From: Alphaproteobacteria bacterium | GTDB taxonomy: Bacteria; Pseudomonadota; Alphaproteobacteria; Puniceispirillales; Puniceispirillaceae | Assembly (NCBI GenBank): GCA_009936885.1 | Contig: JAACDT010000047.1 | Span: 1-10,841 of the forward strand | Direction of reading: 5' to 3' | Length of the DNA stretch: 10,841 bases | Shown here: piece by piece, positions 1-6,637 of the stretch | How positions within the stretch are numbered: position 1 is the first letter of the stretch | Layout of the letters: each line of letters starts with the position of its first letter | Program-made: the position numbers and the translations under genes | Notes under the pieces: generated by a model | Told to the model about the DNA's origin: nothing | The model's database searches: none | The model's input: only the letters and a program-made list of their open reading frames with translations

Positions 1-93
1 GCGGTGGATGCGTGGTGGCAGATACAGTCTCATTTATTAGCGCATAAATATGAGGGGTTAATCAAAAAAGCACAGATAAAGGGGCGTAGGTGA
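1..93 (+). CDS. secY: Protein translocase subunit SecY, C-terminal end (partial)
   Basis: The first 30 codons of the window, ending in TGA at 91-93, read as the tail of SecY, the pore-forming subunit of the SecYEG inner-membrane translocon. The diagnostic part is QIQSHLLAHKYEGLIKK, the end of the last membrane helix plus the short basic cytoplasmic tail of bacterial SecY, finishing in GRR. The rest of the gene lies upstream of the window. The residues just before (VDAWW) differ from the more usual small/polar residues at this point, so that stretch is less certain. secY followed directly by adk is the standard order at the end of the spc operon. The stop overlaps the adk start as TGATG, which suggests translational coupling. 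Confidence 0.9.
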   Translation, partial: AVDAWWQIQSHLLAHKYEGLIKKAQIKGRR

Positions 94-662
94 TGAACAT
101 TATTTTATTTGGCCCTCCTGGTGCTGGAAAAGGTACGCAAGCAGAGAAGCTGGTTTCAGAACGCTCTATGGTTCAGCTCTCTACTGGGGATATGCTTCGC
201 GCTGAGATAGCTGCTAATTCCGAGCTGGGATTGCAGGCCAAAAAAATAATGGATGCAGGCGAGCTTGTATCTGATGAAATTATGATAAAAATGATCGAAC
301 ATCGTATGTCTGGTGATGAAGCAAATCTAGGCGTAATCTTGGATGGTTTTCCAAGAACAGTTAAGCAGGCAGAAGCATTGGATGAGATGCTAAAACATAA
401 CAATGTGGCAATCGACCAAGTTATTGAGATAAGCGTAGATGAAGATGCCTTGTTCGATAGGATTGCACATAGAGCAAGCCAGTCAGATAAGGCGCGTGAT
501 GACGATAATGCGGAAGTTCTAACGCAAAGACTTAAAGTCTATCATGATAATACAGCCCCTGTTTTGCCATTTTATCGCAATAAGGGAATTTTATCTCAGG
601 TTGATGGAATGATGAGCATTGAAGAGGTTGCTGAGAAAATTAGTGAGGTATTAGATAGTTAG
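93..662 (+). CDS. adk: Adenylate kinase (short form)
   Basis: Adenylate kinase interconverts ATP + AMP and 2 ADP in the cytoplasm. The 189-residue protein opens with the P-loop GPPGAGKGT (7-15), followed by STGDMLR (30-36) at the start of the AMP-binding region and DGFPRT (84-89). Arginines near 123, 127, 135 and 146 are in positions typical for phosphate contacts. It is about 25 residues shorter than E. coli Adk: the LID region is reduced to a short loop ending RDDDNAEV (135-142), the short form common in alphaproteobacteria, with no zinc-binding cysteines. I chose ATG at 93, which overlaps the secY stop (TGATG) and lies 8 nt after AAAGGGG (78-84). A GTG directly before it at 90 would add only one residue and fits less well. 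Confidence 0.96.
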   Translation: MNIILFGPPGAGKGTQAEKLVSERSMVQLSTGDMLRAEIAANSELGLQAKKIMDAGELVSDEIMIKMIEHRMSGDEANLGVILDGFPRTVKQAEALDEMLKHNNVAIDQVIEISVDEDALFDRIAHRASQSDKARDDDNAEVLTQRLKVYHDNTAPVLPFYRNKGILSQVDGMMSIEEVAEKISEVLDS

Positions 663-707
663 CCAAAAAGCAGACAGTTAACTATGTAACGTTTAAAAAG
701 GTGAAAC

Positions 708-730
708 GGCGGGATAATTATATATCCGCC
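708..730 (+). promoter_or_regulatory. Hairpin just upstream of the rpsM ribosome binding site
   Basis: In the 86-nt adk-rpsM gap, GGCGG (708-712) can pair with CCGCC (726-730) and GATA-side bases 714-716 with 723-725. This gives a stem of 5 + 3 bp with one bulged G (713) and an AT-rich 6-nt loop. It ends 5 nt before the AAAGGAG of rpsM and has no T tract, so it does not look like an intrinsic terminator. It could modulate rpsM translation, mRNA processing or stability. In E. coli the equivalent junction carries the S4 autoregulatory structure, but I see no evidence of that particular pseudoknot here. The pairing is seen in the sequence; its function is inference. Confidence 0.4.
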
Positions 731-735
731 AAATT

Positions 736-742
736 AAAGGAG
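736..742 (+). promoter_or_regulatory. Shine-Dalgarno site that fixes the rpsM start
   Basis: AAAGGAG lies 6 nt before GTG at 749. This strong, well-spaced site supports the GTG, whose product begins [10 protein letters not shown] as in all S13 proteins, over the upstream in-frame GTG at 701. Starting at 701 would add 16 non-homologous residues and place both the hairpin and the Shine-Dalgarno site inside the coding sequence. Confidence 0.8.
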
Positions 743-748
743 AAACCG

Positions 749-1117
749 GTGGCACGTATAGCTGGTATAAATATTCCGACCAAAAAAAGGGTAGAGATTG
801 CTCTTACCTATATTCATGGTATCGGTCTGACAAGTTCGAAAAAAATATGCGAGAAGGCTGGGATAGTAGCTGAAAGACGCGTAAATGATCTTACAGAAGA
901 TGAGCTTACGCGTGTGCGTGATATTATTGATGAAGATTTCATCGTTGAGGGCGATCTTAGACGAAAAACGTCTATGGATATCAAACGTTACCTAGATTTG
1001 GGATGTTTGCGCGGATTACGTCATCGTCGCAATCTTCCGGTTCGTGGTCAGCGTACCCATACAAATGCTCGCACAAGAAAAGGCCCTGCAAAGGCCATTG
1101 CTGGTAAAAAGAAATAG
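749..1117 (+). CDS. rpsM: 30S ribosomal protein S13
   Basis: S13 sits in the head of the 30S subunit and contacts the 50S subunit through the intersubunit bridges B1a/B1b, next to the P-site tRNA. The 122-residue product starts [14 protein letters not shown] and contains the helix-two-turn-helix entry YIHGIG. It ends with the basic tail [18 protein letters not shown] and TRKGP that reaches towards tRNA. Length is close to the family norm (118-122). The start is GTG at 749, chosen from the family N-terminus and the AAAGGAG 6 nt upstream. It follows adk by 86 nt, a gap with a hairpin, and precedes rpsK by 18 nt. This is the conserved alpha-operon order, although rpsD, present between rpsK and rpoA in enterobacteria, is absent here. 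Confidence 0.97.
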   Translation: MARIAGINIPTKKRVEIALTYIHGIGLTSSKKICEKAGIVAERRVNDLTEDELTRVRDIIDEDFIVEGDLRRKTSMDIKRYLDLGCLRGLRHRRNLPVRGQRTHTNARTRKGPAKAIAGKKK

Positions 1118-1135
1118 GCAGAACAGGGAAAAATT

Positions 1136-1531
1136 ATGGCTAAACAACCTTCTCAAACACGTGTGCGTCGCCGCGAAAAGAAAAATATCGCAACTGGTGT
1201 GGCGCATGTAAACTCGACTTTTAACAATACGATGATCACGATTTCCGACGTGCAAGGAAATACAATTGCTTGGTCATCTGCTGGTACAATGGGGTTTAAA
1301 GGCTCTCGAAAATCTACGCCATTTGCAGCTCAGATGGCGGCTGAAGATGCTGGTAAAAAGGCAGCTGAGCACGGGGTTAAATCCGTTGATGTAGAGGTCA
1401 GAGGCCCAGGTTCTGGAAGGGAATCAGCATTAAGAGCATTACAGACAGTTGGATTTACGGTGAACTCGATTAGGGATGTTACACCAATACCGCATAATGG
1501 GTGCCGTCCAAGAAAACGACGCCGCGTATAG
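1136..1531 (+). CDS. rpsK: 30S ribosomal protein S11
   Basis: S11 lies on the 30S platform, where it binds 16S rRNA and helps shape the mRNA exit region near the E site. The 131-residue product has the expected body: [13 protein letters not shown] near residue 27, then [20 protein letters not shown]. The signature C-terminal segment runs [13 protein letters not shown] through [18 protein letters not shown]. The Asn-Gly in HNGCRP is the site known to form isoaspartate in E. coli S11. The ATG is preceded by AGGGA, and the gap to rpsM is 18 nt, so the two are certainly co-transcribed. No anomalies were seen. Confidence 0.97.
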   Translation: MAKQPSQTRVRRREKKNIATGVAHVNSTFNNTMITISDVQGNTIAWSSAGTMGFKGSRKSTPFAAQMAAEDAGKKAAEHGVKSVDVEVRGPGSGRESALRALQTVGFTVNSIRDVTPIPHNGCRPRKRRRV

Positions 1532-1559
1532 CTAATTTTAAATGAACTTCCTCAATGAT

Positions 1560-1579
1560 AGCGCATTTTATGTTGCGCT
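1560..1579 (+). promoter_or_regulatory. Small hairpin in the rpsK-rpoA gap
   Basis: AGCGCA (1560-1565) and TGCGCT (1574-1579) are perfect inverted repeats around an 8-nt AT-rich loop. No T run follows, so it is unlikely to terminate transcription. It sits in the 81-nt space between rpsK and rpoA, about 21 nt before the rpoA ribosome binding site. It may be an RNA-processing or stability element. Where rpsD would lie in enterobacteria there is only this short spacer. The six-base-pair stem could arise by chance. Confidence 0.35.
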
Positions 1580-1600
1580 TAATTGAATGTCGCTAAAGAT

Positions 1601-1606
1601 AAAGGA
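1601..1606 (+). promoter_or_regulatory. Shine-Dalgarno site that fixes the rpoA start
   Basis: AAAGGA is placed 6 nt before ATG at 1613. It supports this start over an in-frame TTG at 1583, which would prepend ten residues absent from RpoA proteins and place this site inside the coding region. Confidence 0.75.
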
Positions 1607-1612
1607 AAACAG

Positions 1613-2629
1613 ATGATAGAAAAGAATTGGATGGAATTGCAGAAGCCTGACCAAATCAGTGTGAAAGCGTCTGAATATCATCCGCGTCAAGCTGTAATAT
1701 CGGTGGGACCGTTAGAGCGCGGGTTTGGTATTACCCTTGGTAATTCACTTCGTCGCATTTTGTTATCGTCTCTTCAGGGTGCAGCGGTTACAGCGGTGCA
1801 AATTCAAGGCGTGGTTCATGAATTCTCGTCTATACCTGGGGTTCGTGAGGATGTAACAGATCTTATTCTGAATATTAAGGGGATTGCAGTTTCTTTGGAA
1901 GCTGAGGGGTCTAAAAGAGTGCGCCTTCATGCAGAAGGCCCGCTAGAAGTCACCGCCGGTATGATAAGTGAGACTGCTGGCGTGGAGATTATGAATCCAG
2001 ACCATATTATCTGTCATTTGGATAAAGAAGCGACGCTTGTTATGGGATTAACAATTGAGTCTGGAAAAGGGTATGTTCCAGCAGCTCAAAACAGGTCAGA
2101 AGATTCGCCAATAGGTCTGATACCAGTTGATGCAATCTTCAGCCCTATTCGTCAAGTTGCTTATAAAGTTGAAAATGAGCGAGTGGGACAGATTACGGAT
2201 TATGACCGTTTGTTGTTAACTATTGAAACCGACGGTTCTATTACACCTGAAGATTCTGTTGCTTATGCTGCGCGCATTATGCAAGATCAATTGCAGCCAT
2301 TTATTAATTTCGAGGAGCCTAAAACAGAAATCGTTGAGGATGAGGCAGATAGCCTTCCGTTTAACCGTAATTTGCTTCGTAAAGTTGATGAGCTAGAGTT
2401 ATCTGTGCGTTCTGCTAATTGCCTTAAGAACGATAATATTGTTTATATTGGCGATTTGGTGCAGAAGAGTGAGAACGAGATGCTTCGCACCCCTAACTTC
2501 GGGCGTAAATCCTTGAATGAGATTAAAGAAGTGTTGAAGGTGATGAACCTTGAATTAGGCATGGATAACGAAAATTGGCCGCCTGAAAATATTGAGGAAT
2601 TGGCTAAGCGTATTGACGAGCCTTTTTAA
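1613..2629 (+). CDS. rpoA: DNA-directed RNA polymerase subunit alpha
   Basis: The alpha subunit dimerises to nucleate RNA polymerase assembly, and its C-terminal domain contacts UP elements and activators. The product is 338 residues. It starts MIEKNWMEL, the usual alphaproteobacterial N-terminus. The N-terminal assembly domain covers about 1-235, with [18 protein letters not shown] as its best-known motif. After an acidic linker, the C-terminal domain shows [12 protein letters not shown] and IGDLVQ, then [13 protein letters not shown] and LGM. Arg266 corresponds to the DNA-contacting Arg265 of E. coli. The start is ATG 1613, from AAAGGA and family alignment. It is followed by rplQ after 43 nt, as in nearly all bacteria. 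Confidence 0.98.
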   Translation: MIEKNWMELQKPDQISVKASEYHPRQAVISVGPLERGFGITLGNSLRRILLSSLQGAAVTAVQIQGVVHEFSSIPGVREDVTDLILNIKGIAVSLEAEGSKRVRLHAEGPLEVTAGMISETAGVEIMNPDHIICHLDKEATLVMGLTIESGKGYVPAAQNRSEDSPIGLIPVDAIFSPIRQVAYKVENERVGQITDYDRLLLTIETDGSITPEDSVAYAARIMQDQLQPFINFEEPKTEIVEDEADSLPFNRNLLRKVDELELSVRSANCLKNDNIVYIGDLVQKSENEMLRTPNFGRKSLNEIKEVLKVMNLELGMDNENWPPENIEELAKRIDEPF

Positions 2630-2643
2630 GTAATTTGATATAT

Positions 2644-2660
2644 TGGCCCAATTCGGGCAA
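2644..2660 (+). promoter_or_regulatory. Weak hairpin just upstream of the rplQ ribosome binding site
   Basis: GCCC (2646-2649) pairs with GGGC (2655-2658) around a 5-nt loop. TT and AA outside can extend it across one bulged G. It ends directly before AGGAG (2662-2666) of rplQ. The stem is short and may be fortuitous. I list it because comparable hairpins precede rpsM and rpoA in this operon. Confidence 0.25.
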
Positions 2661-2672
2661 CAGGAGTAAAAA

Positions 2673-3107
2673 ATGCGACATCGTAGTGCGGGACGGAAAT
2701 TAAACCGGACATCTAAACATCGTCAAATGCTTTTTCGTAATTTATCGCAGGCGTTAATCAAACATGAGCAGATAGTAACAACACTGCCAAAGGCAAAAGA
2801 TTTGCGGCCAGTTGTTGAAAAACTCGTTACGCTTGGAAAAAGAGGGGGGCTTCATGCTAGAAGGCAGGCATTTGCTCAGCTCCGCGATGACAAAATGGTA
2901 ACAAAGCTTTTTGATGTTCTTGCGCAACGCTATGCTGAGAGGGCTGGCGGGTATACAAGAGTATTAAAGGCCGGATTTAGATATGGTGATTCTGCACCAA
3001 TGGCTGTTATTGAATTTGTCGATAGGGATGAAACAGCTAGAGGGCAGGATTCTGGCCCAGTTCAAGTCGATGGAGATGATACTGAGCTTCAGGCAGGGGC
3101 AGCGTAA
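2673..3107 (+). CDS. rplQ: 50S ribosomal protein L17
   Basis: L17 is a 50S protein near the exit side of the peptide tunnel. The 144-residue product starts [17 protein letters not shown] and continues with MLFRNL and a helix around [20 protein letters not shown]. Its core ends [25 protein letters not shown]. After about residue 120 comes an acidic, low-complexity tail rich in Asp, Gly and Gln, typical of alphaproteobacterial L17, which is longer than the E. coli protein (127). AGGAG lies 6 nt before the ATG. This is the last gene of the ribosomal operon: a strong intrinsic terminator begins 34 nt after its stop. Confidence 0.97.
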   Translation: MRHRSAGRKLNRTSKHRQMLFRNLSQALIKHEQIVTTLPKAKDLRPVVEKLVTLGKRGGLHARRQAFAQLRDDKMVTKLFDVLAQRYAERAGGYTRVLKAGFRYGDSAPMAVIEFVDRDETARGQDSGPVQVDGDDTELQAGAA

Positions 3108-3140
3108 GTCATTGGGTTAAATTATATAGCATTTACTTTA

Positions 3141-3170
3141 AAGAGCCGCATGCGGCTCTTTTTTTTGTTT
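3141..3170 (+). terminator. Rho-independent terminator of the ribosomal-protein/rpoA operon
   Basis: AAGAGCCGCA (3141-3150) and TGCGGCTCTT (3151-3160) form a perfect inverted repeat. It folds as a GC-rich stem with a small loop and is followed by a T-rich run to 3170. Position and structure are those of an intrinsic terminator for transcripts coming from rplQ. Confidence 0.93.
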
Positions 3171-3196
3171 TGCAGACTGGTTTAGCCCGATATACT
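3169..3196 (+). promoter_or_regulatory. Candidate sigma-70-type promoter in front of the rarA remnant
   Basis: TATACT (3191-3196) matches the -10 consensus at five of six positions. TTTGCA (3169-3174), overlapping the end of the terminator T tract, is a fair -35 element with a 16-nt spacer; TTGCAG one base later would give 15. Transcription would begin around 3202-3204, essentially at the ATG of the former rarA (3203), so the transcript would be leaderless; no Shine-Dalgarno sequence precedes that ATG. It may now drive the genes beyond the pseudogene. Prediction from motif only. Confidence 0.45.
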
Positions 3197-3202
3197 AAAA
3201 TA

Positions 3203-4364
3203 ATGAACGCGAACTCTAATGATAAAATTCCACTTGCGGAGAAGAAGCGGCCTACGTCTCTAATGGGTGTTATAAGACAGCCGTAACTAACTTCGCTTCT
3301 GCTATCTCAGTTAGAATCAGGCTCGTTTATCTTTTTGGGGCCTCTTGGTTCTGGCAAAACAACTATTCTCAGAATATTAGGCACTAAGTCTAGCCAAGAA
3401 TTTGTAAATTTATCAGCTGTGCTAGACGGGGTCTCAGAGATACGTAAAATTTATGAGCGTGCCCGTTCGGTCACACAAAATTATACACTATACTGGTGTT
3501 TATAGATGAGATTCAGCGATTTAATAAAGCGCAGCAAGATGCACTGCTGCCAGCAATAGAGGATTGCTCTATTTGGCTTATTGGTGCGATAACTGAAAAC
3601 CCGTCCTTTGCATTAAATTCAGCATTATTATCACGCACGCAGGTAGTTGTTTTAAGTGCGCTTAATGCGTCTGCTGTTAAGGCTATTTTGCGTGCAATGG
3701 TGTTTTTGGAAGAGCCAATGCAGTTAGATGAGGCAACACAATCCTTGCTGGTTGAATTATCAGACGGTGATGTAAGGTATTTATTAAATATGGTTCAATT
3801 GTTGGTTGCTCATAAAAAGGAGCGAAATTGGATACGTGATAAGGTTACTGAGTTTCTATCTAAAAGGTCCCTGCACTATGACAAGCAAGGAGATCATTAT
3901 TTTAACTTAATATCAGCGCTTCATAAATTTTTGTGAGCGTCTGACTGTGATGCTTCTTTATATTGGTTAGCTAGAATGCTTCCTGGGGGATCCGCATTAT
4001 TTATTGCGGCGGCTTGTTCGCTTTGCAGCAGAAGATATAGGGCTATCAGACCGGCAATCAGTTGGAATTGCTATATCTGCTTGGCAGTCATATGAGTGTA
4101 TTGGAAGCCCTTAAGGAGAGTTGCATATAACAGAGCTAGTTATTTTTCTTGCCACTTCCCCTAATTCAAACTCAGTCTATACAGCATGGAAAAAACTACT
4201 CATACGACTATGATAGTGCTGATGCCTTTTCAGGACAGAATTGTTTTCCAGATGAGATGCAGCGTGTTAAGCTATAATACCATAATGAGCGTGGCTTTGA
4301 ACGGGAAATAAGCAAACGGCTTTCATATTGGGATAAATTACGCTCCAAGATTACGTCAGAATAA
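3203..4364 (+). pseudogene. rarA: Decayed replication-associated recombination protein A (RarA/MgsA)
   Basis: RarA is an AAA+ ATPase acting at stalled replication forks. Collinear RarA-like fragments cover the whole stretch. The N-terminus reads IPLAEKKRPTSL, then the Walker A region GPLGSGKTT (usually GPPGxGKTT) and Walker B VFIDEIQRFNKAQQDALLP. Next come GAITENPSFALNSALLSR, SDGDVRYLLN and YDKQGDHYFNLISALHK, then LYWLARMLPGG and RLVRFAAEDIGLSD. The C-terminus has AWQSYECIGSP, FLATSPNSNSVYTAWK, DAFSGQN and RGFEREISKRLSYWDKLRS, ending at TAA 4362. Lesions: in-frame stops at 3284 (TAA), 3934 (TGA), 4112 (TAA) and 4275 (TAA); frameshifts near 3488 and 4006-4010; about 35 codons missing with a frame change near 4196; and roughly six codons missing before Walker A. 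The longest intact piece (3496-3936) spans Walker B to the start of the C-terminal part and cannot make an active ATPase. It keeps the alphaproteobacterial rarA position upstream of crcB. Confidence 0.93.
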
Positions 4365-4371
4365 AAATAGT

Positions 4372-5253
4372 ATGAGTCCAGATTTTGAATTATTCATCGG
4401 TATAGACTGGTCTGGTGCCAAAGGCTCGTCACACCGAGGTATCGCTGTAAGTGAGGCTGAAGCTGGCCATTCCGTTCCGTCTATTATCCCTCCTCCTGAA
4501 GATGCGCGTAGCTGGTCTAGAACCAGAGTAATGGAGTATCTTATCAAAAGAAGCGGCGAGAGAAAAACACTTGCTGGAATTGATTTTGCTTTTTGCTACC
4601 CCTTTATAGATGAGAATACCTATTTTCCCGGTACACAAGATGCGCCTGCAAGCGCTAAAGAATTATGGGCACTTATTGATAGGATTAACGCGGATGCAAC
4701 AGATTTGTATGGCGGCCTTATTTGGAAAAACCCTAAATTCGCCGCATATTATAATGCCCCAGCTATTAAAGGGCATTTATTTCGCTCACGCAGGCGCCAA
4801 ACAGAAATCGCAGCAAAGCCTATAAAATCGTCAAGTCCCACATTTAATTGTGTTGGTCCAGCTGGAGTAGGAACAGGCTCTCTCGCGGGGATGAGGATGT
4901 TGCATAAATTAGAAGGTCAGGCTTGTCGCTGGCCTATTGAAAAGAATACCGATAATTCATTAACTTTGGTTGAGATTTTCCCCTCATTTTATTTTTCACT
5001 TGCTGGTGTTAGACCCATTAAGGGAAATCACGCGAGATTAGATATGCTGAATAAAGCACTAGCATTTTATGGGTCTAATTCTCTGCCAGATGGTTTTGTT
5101 GCCAAAGGACCTGATTTTGACGAGGCTGATGCACTTATCTCATCTGCTGCTATAAGAGCTTTGGCAAGCAAGCCAGAAGTTTGGAGACTACCTTCCTGCT
5201 CTATTCAGGAGGGCTGGATATTTGGGGTGGAATACGCTAACAATTTGTTATGA
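4372..5253 (+). CDS. DUF429-like protein, predicted RNase-H-like fold, function unknown
   Basis: I do not know a function for this 293-residue protein. Its beginning, FIGIDWSGAKG (8-18), and the later LAGIDFAF (68-74) resemble DUF429-type proteins, predicted to adopt an RNase H-like fold in which acidic residues in such strands bind metal. Candidate acidic residues are Asp12, Asp71, Glu201 (in TLVEIFPSFYF) and Asp250/Asp253 (in FDEADALISSAAIRAL). Other apparently ordered segments are FNCVGPAGVGTGSLAG (159-173) and the C-terminal EGWIFGV (280-286). There is no signal peptide or membrane helix. The start is ATG 4372, 7 nt after the end of the rarA remnant; no clear Shine-Dalgarno is visible, so it may be translated from a leaderless or weakly initiated message. 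Its TGA overlaps the crcB ATG by 4 nt (ATGA). Family assignment rests on motif memory; nuclease activity is untested inference. Confidence 0.75.
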   Translation: MSPDFELFIGIDWSGAKGSSHRGIAVSEAEAGHSVPSIIPPPEDARSWSRTRVMEYLIKRSGERKTLAGIDFAFCYPFIDENTYFPGTQDAPASAKELWALIDRINADATDLYGGLIWKNPKFAAYYNAPAIKGHLFRSRRRQTEIAAKPIKSSSPTFNCVGPAGVGTGSLAGMRMLHKLEGQACRWPIEKNTDNSLTLVEIFPSFYFSLAGVRPIKGNHARLDMLNKALAFYGSNSLPDGFVAKGPDFDEADALISSAAIRALASKPEVWRLPSCSIQEGWIFGVEYANNLL

Positions 5254-5633
5254 ATGCAACCTTATTCTTCGCAGTAGCCGGTGGAGGCGCATTTGGCTCG
5301 ATTTTGCGTTATGCAAGGTTGTTATTTGTGACCAAAAACAGCGATATTCCTTCTTATTTTGCAACATTATTTGTAAATATAACAGGCTCTTTTGCGGCAG
5401 GCTGTATCGTTGCTCTTGTGTCTTCAACGATGTCTTTCCCAGAACCCGTTCGGGTATTTATTATGGTGGGGTTGCTTGGTAGCTTAACAACCTTTTCAAC
5501 ATTTTCTCTTGATAGTTATATACTTTTTAAACGTCAAGATTTTGCCATATTAGCTATTTATATAGGGGTGTCTGTAATTGTTTCGATATGTTTTTTTGCG
5601 CTTGGCTTTTGGGTATTAAAGATTGGTGAGTAG
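5250..5633 (+). CDS. crcB: Fluoride ion channel CrcB/Fluc
   Basis: CrcB proteins are small four-helix membrane proteins that form antiparallel dimers and export fluoride. The 127-residue product shows AVAGGGAFGSILRY (8-21), FVNITGSFAAG (41-51) and GLLGSLTTFSTFS (74-86), with predicted helices at about 3-24, 36-58, 66-90 and 98-122. Asn43, Phe82 and Phe85 match the pore residues of characterised Fluc channels, and Gly77/Thr80 match the central sodium site. Position 78 is Ser where most members have a second Gly. The start ATG overlaps the stop of the upstream gene by 4 nt, so translation is probably coupled. No fluoride-riboswitch-like leader was seen before crcB or its upstream partner. The next gene starts 3 nt after its stop. 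Confidence 0.93.
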   Translation: MNATLFFAVAGGGAFGSILRYARLLFVTKNSDIPSYFATLFVNITGSFAAGCIVALVSSTMSFPEPVRVFIMVGLLGSLTTFSTFSLDSYILFKRQDFAILAIYIGVSVIVSICFFALGFWVLKIGE

Positions 5634-5636
5634 AAT

Positions 5637-6620
5637 TTGGTTCATATAATTTCAATCACGCAAGATGATGACGAGGTGAGGCTTGACCGCGCTATCCGCA
5701 GGCAATTTCCATCTTTCAAGCAAGGTCAATTAGAAAAACTGCTAAGACAAGGTAGGATTCGCGTAGATTCACAAAAAGTAAAAGCAGGGACAAGAGTGCA
5801 TTCTGGTCAGAAAATTGAGTTTGCATTCGACGTGCCGTCTTATCTTGCCGAGCAGCGAAGCCATATAACAGAGATTGTAGCTCCTAATATTTCAGACTCG
5901 GTAAAGAGAAAAGCTTTGCGCCAACTTGAAAGCTGGAGAATTGATGAAACAGATGAATGGATGGCCCTAAATAAACCTGCTGGAATAGCAGTGCAGGGCG
6001 GTTCCGGCACGAAAAATCATATTAATCGTTTGTTGCAAGAAGGATATGGCGCTGAAAGACCCAAACTCGTTCACCGTATTGATAAAGATACGTCAGGCAT
6101 TTTATTATTGGCAAAGAGCCAGAAATCAGCTCGTGATTTAACCGCCCTGTTTAAAGAGCAAGCTATCAGAAAAACATATCTTGCTTTTTGCATTGGCAAC
6201 CCCAGCAACCCTAGTAAATCAGGGAAAATATCAGCGCCAATAGCAAAGTCCTCGCAAAAAGGCATTGAGAAAATGGCTGTTGATTCAGAACAAGGTCTCA
6301 CAGCAATAACCCTGTTTGAGACTTTGTATAGTAATAATGGAATAAGTATGGTGTGTCTTCGCCCTTTAACAGGCAGAACCCATCAACTTCGAGTTCATAT
6401 GGACAACCATGGAACACCTATCTTAGGGGATGGAAAATATGCCGGCCGAAAAGCGCATCCATCAGACGCATTTGCCAGAAAGATGCATCTTCATGCCCAT
6501 TTTCTGAGCCTTCCAAATGGGCATCTTATAACAGCTGGAGTGCCAGAACATATGCAATTAGCAGCAAGCATAATAGGGGCTTCCACTCCCTCGAACAACC
6601 AATTTTTCCTATCTAATTAA
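5637..6620 (+). CDS. rluC: RluA-family 23S rRNA pseudouridine synthase, RluC-like
   Basis: Enzymes of this family convert specific uridines in RNA to pseudouridine; RluC acts on 23S rRNA U955, U2504 and U2580 in E. coli. The 327-residue protein has an N-terminal S4-type RNA-binding domain (about 13-60: VRLDRAIRRQFP, GQLEKLLRQGRIRVD). A catalytic domain follows with LNKPAGIAVQGGSG (111-124), the active-site motif HRIDKDTSG (146-154, catalytic Asp149), PLTGRTHQLRVHM (243-255) and GDGKYAG (264-270). The start is a TTG at 5637, the only fitting codon after the in-frame TAG at 5631, with GGTGAG (5625-5630) 6 nt upstream. The gap to crcB is 3 nt. Assignment to RluC rather than another RluA paralogue relies on the S4 domain and the neighbours and is less sure than the family. 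Confidence 0.9.
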   Translation: MVHIISITQDDDEVRLDRAIRRQFPSFKQGQLEKLLRQGRIRVDSQKVKAGTRVHSGQKIEFAFDVPSYLAEQRSHITEIVAPNISDSVKRKALRQLESWRIDETDEWMALNKPAGIAVQGGSGTKNHINRLLQEGYGAERPKLVHRIDKDTSGILLLAKSQKSARDLTALFKEQAIRKTYLAFCIGNPSNPSKSGKISAPIAKSSQKGIEKMAVDSEQGLTAITLFETLYSNNGISMVCLRPLTGRTHQLRVHMDNHGTPILGDGKYAGRKAHPSDAFARKMHLHAHFLSLPNGHLITAGVPEHMQLAASIIGASTPSNNQFFLSN

Positions 6621-6637
6621 AAGGTTATATCTGTGTA

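Noticed and set aside
701..748. A 16-residue N-terminal extension of S13 starting at GTG 701
   Set aside because: The added residues have no counterpart in S13, and the strong Shine-Dalgarno lies inside this stretch, 6 nt before the GTG at 749.
1560..1579. Intrinsic terminator between rpsK and rpoA
   Set aside because: The hairpin stem is only 6 bp and no T tract follows; rpoA downstream has no visible promoter of its own.
1583..1612. A TTG start giving RpoA ten extra residues
   Set aside because: The family N-terminus (MIEKNW) begins at ATG 1613, and AAAGGA at 1601-1606 would lie within the extension.
3496..3936. A 146-codon open frame that could be annotated as a stand-alone small AAA+ protein
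   Set aside because: It begins at Walker B (preceded by frameshifted Walker A sequence) and stops inside the RarA C-terminal part, with matching RarA sequence continuing on both sides. It is a fragment of the pseudogene, with no ribosome binding site.
3934..3936. TGA in the rarA remnant read as selenocysteine or as a recoded UGA
   Set aside because: TGA ends secY, the DUF429-like gene, the HAD gene and the ATP12 gene normally in this window, and three TAA stops and several frameshifts also interrupt rarA, so recoding cannot rescue it.
4364..5250. A fluoride riboswitch controlling crcB
   Set aside because: crcB starts inside the end of the upstream gene, and the short leader of that gene shows nothing recognisable as the fluoride aptamer.
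5222..5482. An 86-codon open frame overlapping crcB in another frame
   Set aside because: It reads the DNA of the end of the DUF429-like gene and of crcB out of frame, has cysteine-rich unstructured content and no ribosome binding site; crcB has all its motifs in its own frame.
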